64,000 nucleotides of DNA from Streptomyces aureus (GCF_000725495.1 NZ_JNZD01000012.1:62001-126000); one strand, 5' to 3'; positions 52,209-63,116 are shown, numbered from the stretch's first letter. A program made the numbers and translations. Notes: generated by a model from the letters alone, not told the origin.

Positions 52209-53141
52209 TCAGACGCCGAGGCGCTCGCCGGAGGGGATCCGCACCCCGCGGGCCCAGTCGGCGGCACGCATCGGCTTCTTGCCCTGGGCCTGTACCCACA
52301 GCAGCTCGACAGCGTACGAACCGGTGCCCACGTACACGTTGTTCTTGGCGACGGACAGCTCGCCCGGGGCGAGGTCCGTGCGGTCCGGCACCGGCGCCAC
52401 GTGGATGAGCTTGAGCCGCTCGGCACGGAAGACGGTCCAGGCGCCGGGCGCGGGCGTGCACCCGCGCACCACCCGGTCGACACGCATCGCCGGGGTGGCC
52501 CAGTCGACGCGGGCGTCCTCGACGGTGATCTTCGGGGCCGTGCTGATGCCGTCGGCGGGCTGCGGCACCGCCTTGAGGGTGCCGTCCTCGATGCCGTCCA
52601 TCGTCGCGGCGAGCAGTCCGGAGCCGGCGAACGCGAGCCGGGTGAGCAGGTCCCCGCTGGTGTCGGTGGGCCGGATCTCCTCGGTGACGGTGCCGTAGAC
52701 CGGCCCCGAGTCGAGACCCTCCTCGATCAGGAAGGTGGACGCGCCAATGATCTCGTCACCGGCCATGATCGCGTGCTGCACGGGGGCGGCGCCGCGCCAG
52801 GCGGGGAGCAGCGAGAAGTGCAGGTTGACCCAGCCCTGGGCGGGGATGTCGAGGGCGACGCGGGGCAGCAGCGCCCCGTACGCGACGACCGGACAGCAGT
52901 CCGGGGCGATCTCCCGCAGCCGGGCCAGGAAGTCCTCGTCCCGGGGCTTCACGGGCCTCAGGATCTCGATGCCGGCCTCCTGGGCCCGCTGGGCGACCGG
53001 GCTCGCGACGAGGTGTCGCCCCCGTCCGGCGGGCGCGTCCGGCCGGGTCACGACGGCGGCCACCTCGTGCCGCCCGGAGGCGATCAGGGCGTCCAGGGCG
53101 GGAACGGCGACCTCGGGGGTGCCTGCGAAGACGAGCTTCAT
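52209..53141 (-). CDS. fmt: Methionyl-tRNA formyltransferase
   Basis: Formylates initiator Met-tRNA using 10-formyl-THF. 310 residues, the usual length. Motifs: [18 protein letters not shown] at the N terminus, [13 protein letters not shown] near 93, [25 protein letters not shown] near 110-134 (the SLLPxxRG THF-binding signature with catalytic Asn/His) and the C-terminal tRNA-binding OB-like domain from about 205. Followed by rsmB. Confidence 0.97.
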   Translation of the reverse strand: MKLVFAGTPEVAVPALDALIASGRHEVAAVVTRPDAPAGRGRHLVASPVAQRAQEAGIEILRPVKPRDEDFLARLREIAPDCCPVVAYGALLPRVALDIPAQGWVNLHFSLLPAWRGAAPVQHAIMAGDEIIGASTFLIEEGLDSGPVYGTVTEEIRPTDTSGDLLTRLAFAGSGLLAATMDGIEDGTLKAVPQPADGISTAPKITVEDARVDWATPAMRVDRVVRGCTPAPGAWTVFRAERLKLIHVAPVPDRTDLAPGELSVAKNNVYVGTGSYAVELLWVQAQGKKPMRAADWARGVRIPSGERLGV

Positions 53142-53399
53142 GGGTGGCGGTTGGCCTCTCGGGCGGGAGCACTTCCGTCCCCCGGGCGCCTGCCGGTCGA
53201 GCCGGTGCACGGGGCAGCGCACCAGTCTATGCCGCGCGCGGCACAAGGGCTCGGGGGTTCCGCGCGGGGCCCTGCCCGGGCCGTCGGCGCAGGTGGAACG
53301 GACCGCCCGTCGGCCGCCGGGGCGCGTCCATCGCACGACGGGGGGCGTACAGAGCGGGTCACGCCCCGTTCATATGCTCTTGCGCCCTTGCACCCGTGA

Positions 53400-54041
<642 letters not shown>

Positions 54042-54153
54042 TCCGCCGGCCCGTCAACTGCCTCCCGGCGCCGCACCCCGGGGGGCAGTCCCTGCCGCGC
54101 CAACGGGTCCGACTCCGTACTCCCGGCCGGGCCTCCGCCGCCGTCGCTCCGCG

Positions 54154-54185
54154 CGCACCCGCATCCGCATCCGCACCCGCATCGG
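54154..54185. repeat. Hexanucleotide CGCAYC repeat
   Basis: CGCACC and CGCATC alternate for about five copies in the gap 54042-54371 between the convergent HTH and priA genes. Otherwise the gap is GC-rich with no gene. Confidence 0.6.
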
Positions 54186-54371
54186 CGCGTCCGCGTATGC
54201 TCCCGACGGCCGTGCGAAGGCACGGTCATGACACCAGGTCACCCGCCCTCGGGCGCGGTGAGGGTGGCGGTGGAGGCGGCACACGCCGGACACCGCTCCG
54301 AGCCCGGGCCGTCGACCCGACGTCCGACGCCAAGCGCCCAACACCCGGCACCCGATGCCAGGCGCCCGGCC

Positions 54372-56528
54372 TCACCCGATGTCGGGCGGATCGATCCGGA
54401 TCCGTACGGGCTCGCCGCCGCCGCGTGCCATGCGGGCCGCCTGCGCGCTCTTCAGCGCACCCGCCAGCGCCGCTCCGCTGCCCGGGGGCACCCGGATGAG
54501 CACCCGCTCCCCCGGCTCCCGGGGAGGCCCTCCCCCGGGCTTCCGGGGCCGTCCCGCCCCGTCGCCCGGCACCGGCACGGGCCCCAACACCTCGGCGTCG
54601 CCCGGTAGTTCGGCCGCGGCCAGGAACCCGGCGAGCGCCTCCGGTGTGCCCGAGACCGCCGCCATCCGGGAGACGGGCGGAAACCCCAGCTCGGCCCGCT
54701 CGGCGAGTTCACGCACCGCGTGGCCGACCGGATCCCACCGCACGAGCGCCTGCACCGGCCGCAGGGTCGGTTCGGCCACGATCACGACCGTGCCGCCCGC
54801 GCCCTGCGGACGGACCAGCGCGGCGGCCCCCGTCCAGCGACGCAGCGCGTCCTCGCCGGCCCGCAGATCGGGCCGGCCGAGCATGGCCCAGCCGTCCAGC
54901 AGCAGCGCCGCCGCGTACCCGCCCTCGGCCACGGGTTCGGCCCCTGGCGTGCTGACCACCAGCGCGGGTGTCGCGGGCACCGTGTCCAGCACCTGCTCCC
55001 GCCCGGAGGTGCGCACGGGCACGGCGGGGAACGCGCGCCCCAGTTCCTCGGCGGTCCGCCGGGCGCCGACGACCTGGGCGCGCAACCGGAAACCGCCGCA
55101 CTCCTGGCAGTGCCAGGCGGCCTCGTCCCGCCCGCACCACCCGCACCGCAGCGCCTGGGCGTCCTGCGCCTCCAGCGGCCCCGCGCAGTGCCGGCAACGC
55201 GCGGGCTCCCGGCACCGGGCGCAGGCCATCCGGGGCACATAGCCCCGCCGGGGCACCTGGACCAGCACCGGCCCCTGCTTCAGCCCCTCCCTGACGGCCC
55301 CCCAGGCGAGCGACGGCAGCCGGGCCGCCCGAGCGGCCTCGTCACGGGCGAGATCGGTGTCCGAGACGGTCCGCACCAACGGCGCGGCGGCGCGCACCTG
55401 TTCCCGGTCGGCGGCCAGCGGCAGCGCCCAGCCGCTCTCCACCAGCTGCGCCGCCTCGACCGTGCATGTCCAGCCCCCGAGCAGGAAGCCGCACCTGTCC
55501 CGTGAGGCGCGCAGCTCCAGCACCTCCCGGACGTGCGGGAAGGGAGCGTTGTCGTCGCTGTGCCCGTCGTCGCCGTCGTCCCAGACGACGACCAGTCCCA
55601 GGTCGCGGACCGGTGCGAACATGGCGGCCCGGGTGCCCACCACCGCCCGTACGGATCCCCGGCGCACGGCGAGCCAGTCGCGGTACCGCCGCTCGGGGCC
55701 CGCGTCGGCGGTCAGCACGGCGTGCTGCCCCTCCCCCAGCTGGGCCTTGAGCGCCGCGTCCACGCGGGCGGCGGGCCGGCCGGCGGGGACGACGACGAGC
55801 GCACCGCGGCCCGAAGCCAGCGTCGCCCGCACCGCGCGGGCGATCTCCTCGGCCCACTCGGGACCGGGCAGCGCTGTCCACACGGCGCGCGGAGCCCCGC
55901 CGGAGGCGAGCGAGGTGAGGAAGTCCGCCCCTCTTCCGTACCGCCGCCAGGTCCCGGGTTCGGGTGCGGCGGGCCGCGGCGGGGGCGCCGGGGACTCCCG
56001 TGCCTCGGCGCGGGCGTGCCGGGGCGGCACGGCCAGCTGCAGCACGTCCGCCAGCGATCCCGCGTAGCGGTCGGCGACGGCACGGGCGAGCCCGAGCAGT
56101 TCGGGTCCGAGGACGGGTTCGGGCGAGACGACCTGGGCGAGGGCGGCCAGCGGCCCGGAGTAGTCGGACTCGGCGACCCGCTCCACGAGGTAGCCGTCGA
56201 TGAGACCGCCGCCCTCGCGCCGGCCCTCGCGCACGGTGCGCCCGCCGGCGCCGAAACGGACCCGCACCCGTACGCCCGGCTGGGCGGCCTCGTCCAGTTC
56301 CTCGGGCACGGCGTAGTCGAAGTAGCGGTCGAGGTGCAGCACGCCCTTGTCGACGAGCACCCGGGCGACGGGCAGTTCCTTCGCCAGCGGGGCACCCCGC
56401 CAGGTCCGCGGCTTGGCCTTCGGCGCCTTTGACCGGCGCACGGCCTCCCGGATCAGCGCGAGCTGCTCGGGCGGTGCGCCGTCCGCCCCGCCCGCGCCGT
56501 CGTCGGTTCGCCCGTTCGCACTGCTCAC
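54372..56528 (-). CDS. priA: Primosomal protein N' (PriA), helicase motifs degenerate
   Basis: 718 residues. The N-terminal DNA-binding domain (about 45-150) is clear: VARVLVDKGVLHLDRYFDYAVPEELDEAAQPGVRVRVRFG. The zinc-binding Cys residues are present (CARCREPARCRHC, LRCGWCGRDEAAWHCQECGG). Helicase motif I (usually GxTGSGKTE) is absent: the position reads SLASGGAPRAVWTALPGPEW. Motif II (DEEH) is replaced by VVWDDGDDGH. This matches actinobacterial PriA proteins annotated as probable, likely lacking ATPase and helicase activity but retaining a role in replication restart. GTG 56528 overlaps the stop of an upstream small frame (GTGA). Confidence 0.9.
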   Translation of the reverse strand: MSSANGRTDDGAGGADGAPPEQLALIREAVRRSKAPKAKPRTWRGAPLAKELPVARVLVDKGVLHLDRYFDYAVPEELDEAAQPGVRVRVRFGAGGRTVREGRREGGGLIDGYLVERVAESDYSGPLAALAQVVSPEPVLGPELLGLARAVADRYAGSLADVLQLAVPPRHARAEARESPAPPPRPAAPEPGTWRRYGRGADFLTSLASGGAPRAVWTALPGPEWAEEIARAVRATLASGRGALVVVPAGRPAARVDAALKAQLGEGQHAVLTADAGPERRYRDWLAVRRGSVRAVVGTRAAMFAPVRDLGLVVVWDDGDDGHSDDNAPFPHVREVLELRASRDRCGFLLGGWTCTVEAAQLVESGWALPLAADREQVRAAAPLVRTVSDTDLARDEAARAARLPSLAWGAVREGLKQGPVLVQVPRRGYVPRMACARCREPARCRHCAGPLEAQDAQALRCGWCGRDEAAWHCQECGGFRLRAQVVGARRTAEELGRAFPAVPVRTSGREQVLDTVPATPALVVSTPGAEPVAEGGYAAALLLDGWAMLGRPDLRAGEDALRRWTGAAALVRPQGAGGTVVIVAEPTLRPVQALVRWDPVGHAVRELAERAELGFPPVSRMAAVSGTPEALAGFLAAAELPGDAEVLGPVPVPGDGAGRPRKPGGGPPREPGERVLIRVPPGSGAALAGALKSAQAARMARGGGEPVRIRIDPPDIG

Positions 56529-56791
56529 AGCAGTATTCCTACCAGACCGCACCGACAGCGCCGCCCGCCCGTGATCGGGCCGGACGGCGTCGGATCTCCC
56601 GAGATCAAGGGCGGCAGCGGAACGTGATCCAGATTCACCGCACGCCATGGGCGTACTCCACCGAAGTAGCCGCGGCCGTCGCACCGGGAGATCATCAGCG
56701 TACGGACGCCGGTCCGCTCCGGCCAGCGGTTTTCCCCGCCGCGCTCAAGGGCGCGACGGGCGTCCTCGTCGGACTTGAGGATCTTCGCCAC
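56525..56791 (-). CDS. Possible small protein coupled to priA
   Basis: An 88-codon frame starting GTG at 56791 (AKILKSDEDARRALERGG), ending in a TGA that overlaps the priA GTG start by 2 bases (GTGA). Third-position G/C is high in the first ~45 codons but falls in the rest. It sits between the metK terminator and priA, with no clear ribosome binding site. It could be a translated leader, a real small protein or a chance frame. Otherwise 56529-56853 holds only the terminator. Confidence 0.3.
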   Translation of the reverse strand: MAKILKSDEDARRALERGGENRWPERTGVRTLMISRCDGRGYFGGVRPWRAVNLDHVPLPPLISGDPTPSGPITGGRRCRCGLVGILL

Positions 56792-56798
56792 GCAGCCG

Positions 56799-56832
56799 TG
56801 AGGCCCGGCACCCTCGCGGGTGCCGGGCCTCA
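56799..56832 (-). terminator. Terminator of metK
   Basis: Perfect 15-base stem (56799-56813 with 56818-56832) and a TCGC tetraloop, 22 bases beyond the metK stop. Confidence 0.85.
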
Positions 56833-56853
56833 GGATGTGCTGGGATTCCGGGG

Positions 56854-58062
56854 TTACAGGCCGACGGCCCTGCGCAGCGCGTCCACCCGGTCGGTGCGCT
56901 CCCAGGTGAAGTCCGGCAGCTCACGGCCGAAGTGGCCGTAGGCGGCGGTCTGGGAGTAGATCGGGCGCAGCAGGTCGAGGTCGCGGATGATCGCGGCCGG
57001 ACGGAGGTCGAAGACGTCCGTGATGGCCGTCTCGATCTTCTCGGCCTCGACCTTGGCGGTGCCGAAGGTCTCCACGAACAGACCGACGGGCTCGGCCTTG
57101 CCGATCGCGTAGGCGACCTGGACCTCGCAGCGCGAGGCGAGGCCCGCGGCGACGACGTTCTTCGCGACCCAGCGCATCGCGTAGGCGGCGGAGCGGTCGA
57201 CCTTGGACGGGTCCTTGCCGGAGAAGGCGCCGCCGCCGTGGCGGGCCATGCCGCCGTACGTGTCGATGATGATCTTGCGGCCGGTGAGGCCGGCGTCGCC
57301 CATCGGGCCGCCGATCTCGAAGCGGCCGGTCGGGTTCACCAGCAGGCGGTAGCCCTCGGTCTCCAGCTTGATGCCGTCGTCCAGGAGGGCCTTGAGCTCC
57401 GGCTCCACGACGAACTCGCGGATGTCGGGGGCGAGCAGCGAGTCCAGGTCGATGTCGCTGGCGTGCTGCGAGGAGACGACGACGGTGTCCAGACGGACCG
57501 CCTTGTCGCCGTCGTACTCGATGGTGACCTGGGTCTTGCCGTCCGGGCGCAGGTACGGGATGGTCCCGTTCTTGCGCACGTCGGACAGCCGGCGCGAAAG
57601 CCGGTGCGCCAGGTGGATCGGGAGCGGCATCAGGTTCGGGGTCTCGTCCGTCGCGTACCCGAACATCAGGCCCTGGTCGCCGGCGCCCTGCCTGTCCAGC
57701 TCGTCCTCGTCGCCCTCGACACGGGACTCGTACGCGGTGTCGACGCCCTGCGCGATGTCCGGGGACTGGGAGCCGATCGACACCGACACGCCGCAGGAGG
57801 CTCCGTCGAAGCCCTTCTTCGACGAGTCGTAGCCGATCTCCAGGATCTTCTCGCGGACGAGCTGGGCGATCGGCGCGTACGCCTTGGTCGTGACCTCTCC
57901 GGCCACGTGCACCAGGCCGGTGGTGATGAGCGTCTCCACGGCGACCCGGGACGTCGGGTCCTCACGCAGGAGGGCATCGAGAATGGTGTCGCTGATCTGG
58001 TCAGCGATCTTGTCGGGGTGACCCTCGGTCACGGACTCCGAGGTGAACAGGCGACGGGACAC
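56854..58062 (-). CDS. metK: S-adenosylmethionine synthetase
   Basis: Makes S-adenosylmethionine from methionine and ATP. 402 residues. Motifs: [20 protein letters not shown] at the start (His of the ATP site), [13 protein letters not shown] near 127-139, and the C-terminal [21 protein letters not shown]-loop near 273-292. GTG 58062 has GGGAG 6 bases upstream. No SAM riboswitch is seen in the 237-base upstream gap. High SAM in Streptomyces affects antibiotic production, but nothing here shows special control. Confidence 0.97.
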   Translation of the reverse strand: MSRRLFTSESVTEGHPDKIADQISDTILDALLREDPTSRVAVETLITTGLVHVAGEVTTKAYAPIAQLVREKILEIGYDSSKKGFDGASCGVSVSIGSQSPDIAQGVDTAYESRVEGDEDELDRQGAGDQGLMFGYATDETPNLMPLPIHLAHRLSRRLSDVRKNGTIPYLRPDGKTQVTIEYDGDKAVRLDTVVVSSQHASDIDLDSLLAPDIREFVVEPELKALLDDGIKLETEGYRLLVNPTGRFEIGGPMGDAGLTGRKIIIDTYGGMARHGGGAFSGKDPSKVDRSAAYAMRWVAKNVVAAGLASRCEVQVAYAIGKAEPVGLFVETFGTAKVEAEKIETAITDVFDLRPAAIIRDLDLLRPIYSQTAAYGHFGRELPDFTWERTDRVDALRRAVGL

Positions 58063-58299
58063 AACGCTCCCTGTGGTTGCAGCGGCTGCTGGCTGATCAT
58101 TGGTGGACGGCCGGGGGCTGCGCCCGGCGTCGTCCGAGAACAGTTTATCGGTCGCACTCGGCCGCGGGACCCCTGTCTCGCCTCTCGGAAGGGCTGTGAC
58201 CTGCGGCACGGGCATTCTGCGCCATCGCCGCGGGTCTCCGCCAGGGTCGCCACGCCCGATTTTGCGGGCTTTGTGGTGACGGGTGTGTTGGGTGAGGGT

Positions 58300-59502
58300 T
58301 CACCCCAGTCGGTGTGTCACCAGGTCCCACACGGTCTCGGCCAGCGCTTCCTTGGGTCCGTGCGGCACCGGGGTCTCACTTCCGTCCGCTCCGAGCACCA
58401 CCGCCTCGTTCTCCTCGGAACCGAAGGTCTTGCGCTCGCCCACCTCGTTCACCACGAGGAGATCGCACCCCTTGCGCGCCAGCTTCGTCCGTCCGTTCGA
58501 CAGGACGTCGTCGGTCTCGGCGGCGAATCCGACCACGATCTGGCCGGGGCGCGCACGGTCGGCGGAGATCTCCGCGAGGATGTCCGGATTACGGACAAGA
58601 ATGATCGGCTCCGGTTCCTGGCCGTCCTTCTTCTTGATCTTTCCGGCAGCGTATGCCTGGGGGCGGAAGTCCGCCACCGCGGCGGCCATCACCACGGCGT
58701 CGGCGTCCGGAGCCGCCTTGAGCACGGCCTCCCGCATCTGCACGGCGGTGCCGACCTGGACGACGTCGACCCCGGCCGGGTCCGCGAGGCCCGTGTTCGC
58801 CGCGATCAGGGTGACCCGGGCGCCGCGGGCGGCGGCGGTGCGGGCGAGCGCGTACCCCTGCTTGCCGGAGGAGCGGTTGCCGAGGAAGCGGACCGGGTCG
58901 AGGGGTTCGCGGGTGCCGCCGGCGCTGACGACGACGTGCCGTCCGGCGAGATCCGGTTCGGCCGCCCCGCGGGCGAGGACACGGCGGCAGACCTCGAAGA
59001 TCTCCCCCGGGTCGGGCAGCCGGCCCTTGCCGGTGTCGACGCCGGTCAGGCGCCCCACGGCGGGCTCGACGACGACGGCGCCGCGGCGCCGCAGGGTCGC
59101 CACGTTCTCCTGGGTCGCCGGGTGCTCCCACATCTCGGTGTGCATGGCGGGCGCGAAGACGACCGGGCACCGGGCGGTGAGCAGGGTGTTGGTCAGGAGG
59201 TCGTCGGCCAGCCCGTGGGCGGCCTTGGCGAGCATGTCGGCCGTCGCGGGGGCGACCACCACGAGGTCGGCGTGCTGTCCGATGCGCACGTGCGGGACCT
59301 CGTGGACGTCCGACCAGACCTCCGTGGAGACCGGGTGGCCCGAGAGAGCGGACCAGGTGGCCGCCCCGACGAAGTTCAGCGCGGAGGCCGTGGGCACGAC
59401 CCGCACGTCGTGACCCGACTCCGTGAGCCGTCGCAGCAGCTCACAGGCCTTGTACGCGGCGATGCCACCGCTGACCCCCAGTACGACCTTCGGCTTGTCC
59501 AC
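58300..59502 (-). CDS. coaBC: Bifunctional phosphopantothenoylcysteine decarboxylase/synthase
   Basis: Two successive steps of coenzyme A synthesis. 400 residues. The N-terminal flavoprotein CoaC (about 1-180) has VVLGVSGGIAAYKACELLRRL, and PAMHTEMWEHPATQENVATL carrying the substrate-clamp Asn/Met region. The C-terminal CoaB (about 185-400) has VVVSAGGTREPLDPVRFLGNRSSGKQGYALA and AAVADFRPQ with the KIKKKDG block. GTG 59502 follows GGAGAG. Co-directional with rpoZ upstream, but a hairpin intervenes. Confidence 0.96.
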   Translation of the reverse strand: MDKPKVVLGVSGGIAAYKACELLRRLTESGHDVRVVPTASALNFVGAATWSALSGHPVSTEVWSDVHEVPHVRIGQHADLVVVAPATADMLAKAAHGLADDLLTNTLLTARCPVVFAPAMHTEMWEHPATQENVATLRRRGAVVVEPAVGRLTGVDTGKGRLPDPGEIFEVCRRVLARGAAEPDLAGRHVVVSAGGTREPLDPVRFLGNRSSGKQGYALARTAAARGARVTLIAANTGLADPAGVDVVQVGTAVQMREAVLKAAPDADAVVMAAAVADFRPQAYAAGKIKKKDGQEPEPIILVRNPDILAEISADRARPGQIVVGFAAETDDVLSNGRTKLARKGCDLLVVNEVGERKTFGSEENEAVVLGADGSETPVPHGPKEALAETVWDLVTHRLG

Positions 59503-59546
59503 CGTCTCTCCCCGGGCTCGGAAACCTACGACTCCATGACACACCA

Positions 59547-59575
59547 CAGGCCCGGCAGTCGCGCCGCCGGGCCTG
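59547..59575 (-). terminator. Hairpin after rpoZ
   Basis: CAGGCCCGGC (59547-59556) pairs with GCCGGGCCTG (59566-59575) around a 9-base loop, 21 bases beyond the rpoZ stop and before coaBC. Confidence 0.7.
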
Positions 59576-59595
59576 GGATGAGCGTTTCGATGCGT

Positions 59596-59868
59596 CTACT
59601 GGGCGGGGCCCTCGACGGCCTCGGAGGTCAGCAGACCCGCATTGATCTCGCGCAGGGCGATCGACAGCGGCTTCTCGTGGACGTGGGTGTCGACGAGCGG
59701 ACCGACGTACTCGAGGAGGCCCTCGCCGAGCTGCGAGTAGTACGCGTTGATCTGACGGGCGCGCTTGGCCGCGTAGATCACGAGGCTGTACTTCGAGTCG
59801 GTGGCCTCGAGAAGCTCGTCGATCGGAGGGTTGATGATGCCCTCGGGAGCGGTGATGGAAGAGGACAC
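59596..59868 (-). CDS. rpoZ: RNA polymerase omega subunit
   Basis: 90 residues, the normal Streptomyces length. Motifs: [47 protein letters not shown], covering the conserved omega core. GTG 59868 has GGAAGG upstream and gives the family N terminus ([14 protein letters not shown]). It follows gmk by 37 bases, the usual gmk-rpoZ order. The subunit helps to assemble beta-prime and is part of the ppGpp response in other bacteria. Confidence 0.96.
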   Translation of the reverse strand: MSSSITAPEGIINPPIDELLEATDSKYSLVIYAAKRARQINAYYSQLGEGLLEYVGPLVDTHVHEKPLSIALREINAGLLTSEAVEGPAQ

Positions 59869-59905
59869 GCTCTGCCTTCCGAAAGGTGGAAATTGACCTG
59901 AAAGA

Positions 59906-60499
59906 TCAAACAACTTCCATCAAGGCTAGCAGCTCGCGCGCCACGTCCTCGACGGAGGTGTTGACAAGGGTGGTGTCGAACTCGGGCTCGGCGGCGAGCT
60001 CGACCTTGGCCGCCTCCAGACGGCGCTCGATCACCTCGGGCGGTTCGGTGCCTCGCCCGGTGAGCCGGCGCACCAGCTCGTCCCAGGAGGGCGGGGCCAG
60101 GAACACCAGCAGCGCGTCCCGCATGGACTCGCGGACCTGCCGGGCTCCCTGGAGATCGATCTCCAGGAGGACCGGCACACCCGACTCCAGGTGCTCCGTG
60201 ACCGCGGCCCGGGGCGTGCCGTAGCGGTTGCCGGCGAATTCGGCCCACTCCAGGAGCTCGCCGTTGGCGATCAGCTTGTCCATCTCGTCGTCGGAGACGA
60301 AGAAGTAGTGGACTCCGTGCTTCTCCCCGGGGCGCGGCTTGCGGGTCGTCGCCGACACCGAGAGCCAGACCTCGGGGTGAACCTTGCGCATATGAGCGAC
60401 GACCGTGCTCTTGCCGACCCCCGAGGGGCCGGAGAGCACGGTCAGCCGCGGACGTACGTCCGGGGGTACGGGGGACGTCCCCCGGGGTGTAGCAGCCAT
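59906..60499 (-). CDS. gmk: Guanylate kinase
   Basis: Phosphorylates GMP to GDP. 197 residues. P-loop [13 protein letters not shown] near 22-34, GMP-binding [28 protein letters not shown] near 48-75, [11 protein letters not shown] near 92 and [12 protein letters not shown] near 114-125. ATG 60499 gives a short proline-rich N-terminal extension before the kinase core. It follows mihF by 37 bases and precedes rpoZ; this trio is conserved in actinobacteria. Confidence 0.97.
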   Translation of the reverse strand: MAATPRGTSPVPPDVRPRLTVLSGPSGVGKSTVVAHMRKVHPEVWLSVSATTRKPRPGEKHGVHYFFVSDDEMDKLIANGELLEWAEFAGNRYGTPRAAVTEHLESGVPVLLEIDLQGARQVRESMRDALLVFLAPPSWDELVRRLTGRGTEPPEVIERRLEAAKVELAAEPEFDTTLVNTSVEDVARELLALMEVV

Positions 60500-60536
60500 G
60501 CAGCGATTATTCCAGCAATCCCGGTGTGTCCAGGAC

Positions 60537-60860
60537 TCAGGCGCCGGAACCGCCGAACTCGCGCTCCAAAGAGGCGATCTGGTTCGAGCCGAGACCGCGG
60601 ACGCGGCGGCTCTCGGAGATCCCGAGTCGCTCCATGATCTGCTTGGCGCGGACCTTGCCCACGCCCGGCAGGGACTCCAGGAGAGCGGAGACCTTCATCT
60701 TGCCGATGACGTCGTTCTCCTGGCCCTGCTTGATGACCTCGTGAAGAGAGGCGCCGGAGTGCTTGAGTCGATTCTTGACCTCGGCCCGCTCCCGGCGAGC
60801 CGCGGCGGCCTTTTCGAGCGCGGCTGCGCGCTGTTCAGGGGTAAGGGGCGGAAGAGCCAC
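60537..60860 (-). CDS. mihF: Actinobacterial integration host factor (sIHF/mIHF)
   Basis: 107 residues, all-helical nucleoid protein unrelated to E. coli IHF. The N-terminal basic helix ([38 protein letters not shown]) is followed by a helix-two-turns-helix DNA-binding part ([35 protein letters not shown]). In Streptomyces coelicolor sIHF affects nucleoid compaction, sporulation and antibiotic output. GTG 60860 fits the known 107-residue length. The 310-base gap 60861-61170 carries its promoter region and the pyrF terminator. Confidence 0.96.
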   Translation of the reverse strand: MALPPLTPEQRAAALEKAAAARRERAEVKNRLKHSGASLHEVIKQGQENDVIGKMKVSALLESLPGVGKVRAKQIMERLGISESRRVRGLGSNQIASLEREFGGSGA

Positions 60861-61119
60861 GCCTACGTCACCTCGGATGTCGAACTGTCGGATACGGACC
60901 GGTGGGGAACCTGGTCGCCCCCCACCTGGGAGCTCCCGGGCACCACGCTCGCCCGTTCTTCCCCGCCGCCTTGACAGCGCGGGAGGTGCTCCCACTCGAC
61001 GGAGACTAGCGGGCAAGTGCGCCGGAGTCAGCGAGAACAGAGGAAAAGTCCTGGTCAGCCTCCCTGGAGCCCGACATTTGCGACATACCTCCCCGGATTT
61101 GAGGGTGTATTCAGACTCG

Positions 61120-61150
61120 GGGCCCTCCGAACACACTCGTCGGAGGGCCC
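61120..61150 (-). terminator. Terminator of the pyr operon
   Basis: GGGCCCTCCGA (61120-61130) pairs perfectly with TCGGAGGGCCC (61140-61150) around a 9-base loop, 20 bases beyond the pyrF stop. Confidence 0.85.
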
Positions 61151-61170
61151 TCGAACGGTTGTCGGAACCC

Positions 61171-62013
61171 TCAGGCGGCCGCCACGGCCGCCCTGATCTC
61201 CTCCGCGAACCCCTCGGCCGACTCGCGCAGGGCCATGACGTCGGGACCGTGACGCAGGACACCCCGGCTCACGTTCGGGACGACGTTGCGCACGGCGGAC
61301 CCGAACACACCCGCGAGGTCGGCCGCGGTCGCCCCCTGGGCGCCGATGCCGGGCGCGAGGAGCGGACCGTTGATCTCCAGGTCGTACGACGAGAGGTCGC
61401 CCAGGGTCGCGCCGACGACGGCCCCGAAGGAGCCGAGGGGCGCCTCGTCCGCGTTCTCCGCGGCCAGGTGCCCGAGCACGGTCGCTCCGACGTTCCGCCC
61501 GTCCGCGCGCACCGCGTGCTGCACCTCGCCGCCCTCCGGGTTGGAGGTGAGCGCGAGGACGAACAGCCCGGCCCCGCTCTCCCGGGCCAGCTCCACGGCG
61601 GGCTTCAGCGAGCCGTAGCCGAGGTAGGGCGACACCGTCAGCGCGTCCGAGAAGAGCGGCGCGTCCTTGCGCAGGAAGGTCTCGGCGTACGCGGCCATGG
61701 TCGAGCCGATGTCACCGCGCTTGGCGTCCATCACGACCAGCGCACCGGCCGCCCGCGCCTGTTCGACGGACTTCTCCAGGACGGCGATCCCGCGCGAGCC
61801 GAACCGCTCGAAGAACGCGCTCTGCGGCTTCAGGACGGCGACGCGCTCGGCCAGCGCCTCGACGACCGTGCGGCTGAAGCGCTCCAGGCCCGCGATGTCG
61901 TCGCCGAGCCCCCAGTCGGCCAGCAGCGAGGCGTGCGGGTCGATGCCCACGCACAGGGGGCCGCGTTCGTCCATGGCGCGGCGAAGGCGCGCGCCGAAGG
62001 GTTCCAGGCTCAT
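61171..62013 (-). CDS. pyrF: Orotidine 5'-phosphate decarboxylase
   Basis: Last step of UMP synthesis. 280 residues, the longer subfamily found in actinobacteria. Motifs: RAMDERGPLCVGIDPHASLL near 11-30, LVVMDAKRGDIGSTMAAYAE near 90-109 (the catalytic Lys and two Asp), VSPYLGYGSLKP near 127 and LLAPGIGAQGAT near 219-230. Its ATG overlaps the pyrD stop (ATGA), so the two are translationally coupled. Confidence 0.97.
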   Translation of the reverse strand: MSLEPFGARLRRAMDERGPLCVGIDPHASLLADWGLGDDIAGLERFSRTVVEALAERVAVLKPQSAFFERFGSRGIAVLEKSVEQARAAGALVVMDAKRGDIGSTMAAYAETFLRKDAPLFSDALTVSPYLGYGSLKPAVELARESGAGLFVLALTSNPEGGEVQHAVRADGRNVGATVLGHLAAENADEAPLGSFGAVVGATLGDLSSYDLEINGPLLAPGIGAQGATAADLAGVFGSAVRNVVPNVSRGVLRHGPDVMALRESAEGFAEEIRAAVAAA

Positions 62014-63116
62014 ACGGGCTTCCTCACGTCGGCGCCGACCGCGTCGGCGAGGGTGGCGTACGGGCTCGTCCGCAGGCGGGCGGCGAGCCCCTTGTGGATG
62101 GCGCGGCCCCAGAAGGGGCCCTCGTAGATGAAGGCGCTGTAGCCCTGGACCAGCGTGGCGCCGGCCAGGATGCGCTGCCAGGCGTCCTCGGCGTTCTCGA
62201 CGCCGCCGACGCCCACCAGGGTGATCCGGTCGCCCACGCGCGCGTAGAGGCGGCGCAGGACCTCCAGGGAGCGCGCCTTGAGGGGCGCGCCGGAGAGTCC
62301 GCCGGTCTCCTTCACGAGGGAGGGGTCGGACGTGAGCCCGAGCCCCTCGCGAGCGATGGTCGTGTTGGTGGCGATGATCCCGTCCAGGCCGAGTTCGACG
62401 GCGAGGTCGGCGACCGCGTCCACGTCCTCGTCGGCGAGGTCGGGCGCGATCTTGACCAGGAGCGGGACGCGCCGGCCGGTGACGGAGCGGTCGGCGGCCT
62501 CGCGCACGGCCGTCAGCAGCGGCCGCAGCGCCTCGGTGGCCTGGAGGTTGCGCAGGCCGGGGGTGTTCGGGGACGAGACGTTCACGACGAGGTAGTCGGC
62601 GTGCCGGGCGAGGCGCTCGGTGGACTTCACGTAGTCGCCGACGGCCTCTTCCTCGGGGACCACCTTGGTCTTGCCGATGTTGACGCCGACGACGGTCCTG
62701 AAGACGGGCGTACGGGCCGCCAGGCGCTCGGAGACGGCCGCGGAGCCCTCGTTGTTGAATCCCATGCGGTTGATCAGCGCGCGGTCCGAGACGAGGCGGA
62801 ACAGCCGCTTCTTGGGGTTGCCGGGCTGGGGCTCGCCGGTGACCGTGCCGATCTCGATGTGGTCGAAGCCGAGCATCGCCATGCCGTCGATGGCCACGGC
62901 GTTCTTGTCGAAGCCGGCCGCGAGTCCGAAGGGCCCGTGCATGCGCAGGCCGAGGGCCTCGGTGCGCAGCTCCTTGTGGCGGGGGGCGAGCGCGGCGGCG
63001 ACGAAGGTGCGCAGGACGGGGACGCGGGCGACGAGCCGGATCCAGCGGAAGGCGAGGTGGTGGGCCTGCTCCGGGTCCATCCGCTTGAAGACGAGGTCGA
63101 AGAACAGCTTGTACAT
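62010..63116 (-). CDS. pyrD: Dihydroorotate dehydrogenase, class 2
   Basis: Oxidises dihydroorotate to orotate at the membrane with quinone as acceptor. 368 residues. The N-terminal amphipathic part ([20 protein letters not shown]) is typical of the membrane-associated class 2 enzymes. FMN-barrel motifs: [44 protein letters not shown] near 60-103, [25 protein letters not shown] near 175-190 with the catalytic Ser, and [10 protein letters not shown] and [16 protein letters not shown]. Confidence 0.97.
   Translation of the reverse strand: MYKLFFDLVFKRMDPEQAHHLAFRWIRLVARVPVLRTFVAAALAPRHKELRTEALGLRMHGPFGLAAGFDKNAVAIDGMAMLGFDHIEIGTVTGEPQPGNPKKRLFRLVSDRALINRMGFNNEGSAAVSERLAARTPVFRTVVGVNIGKTKVVPEEEAVGDYVKSTERLARHADYLVVNVSSPNTPGLRNLQATEALRPLLTAVREAADRSVTGRRVPLLVKIAPDLADEDVDAVADLAVELGLDGIIATNTTIAREGLGLTSDPSLVKETGGLSGAPLKARSLEVLRRLYARVGDRITLVGVGGVENAEDAWQRILAGATLVQGYSAFIYEGPFWGRAIHKGLAARLRTSPYATLADAVGADVRKPV

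Noticed and set aside
58063..58299. SAM riboswitch upstream of metK
   Set aside because: None of the conserved SAM-I or SAM-IV core segments is visible in the leader.
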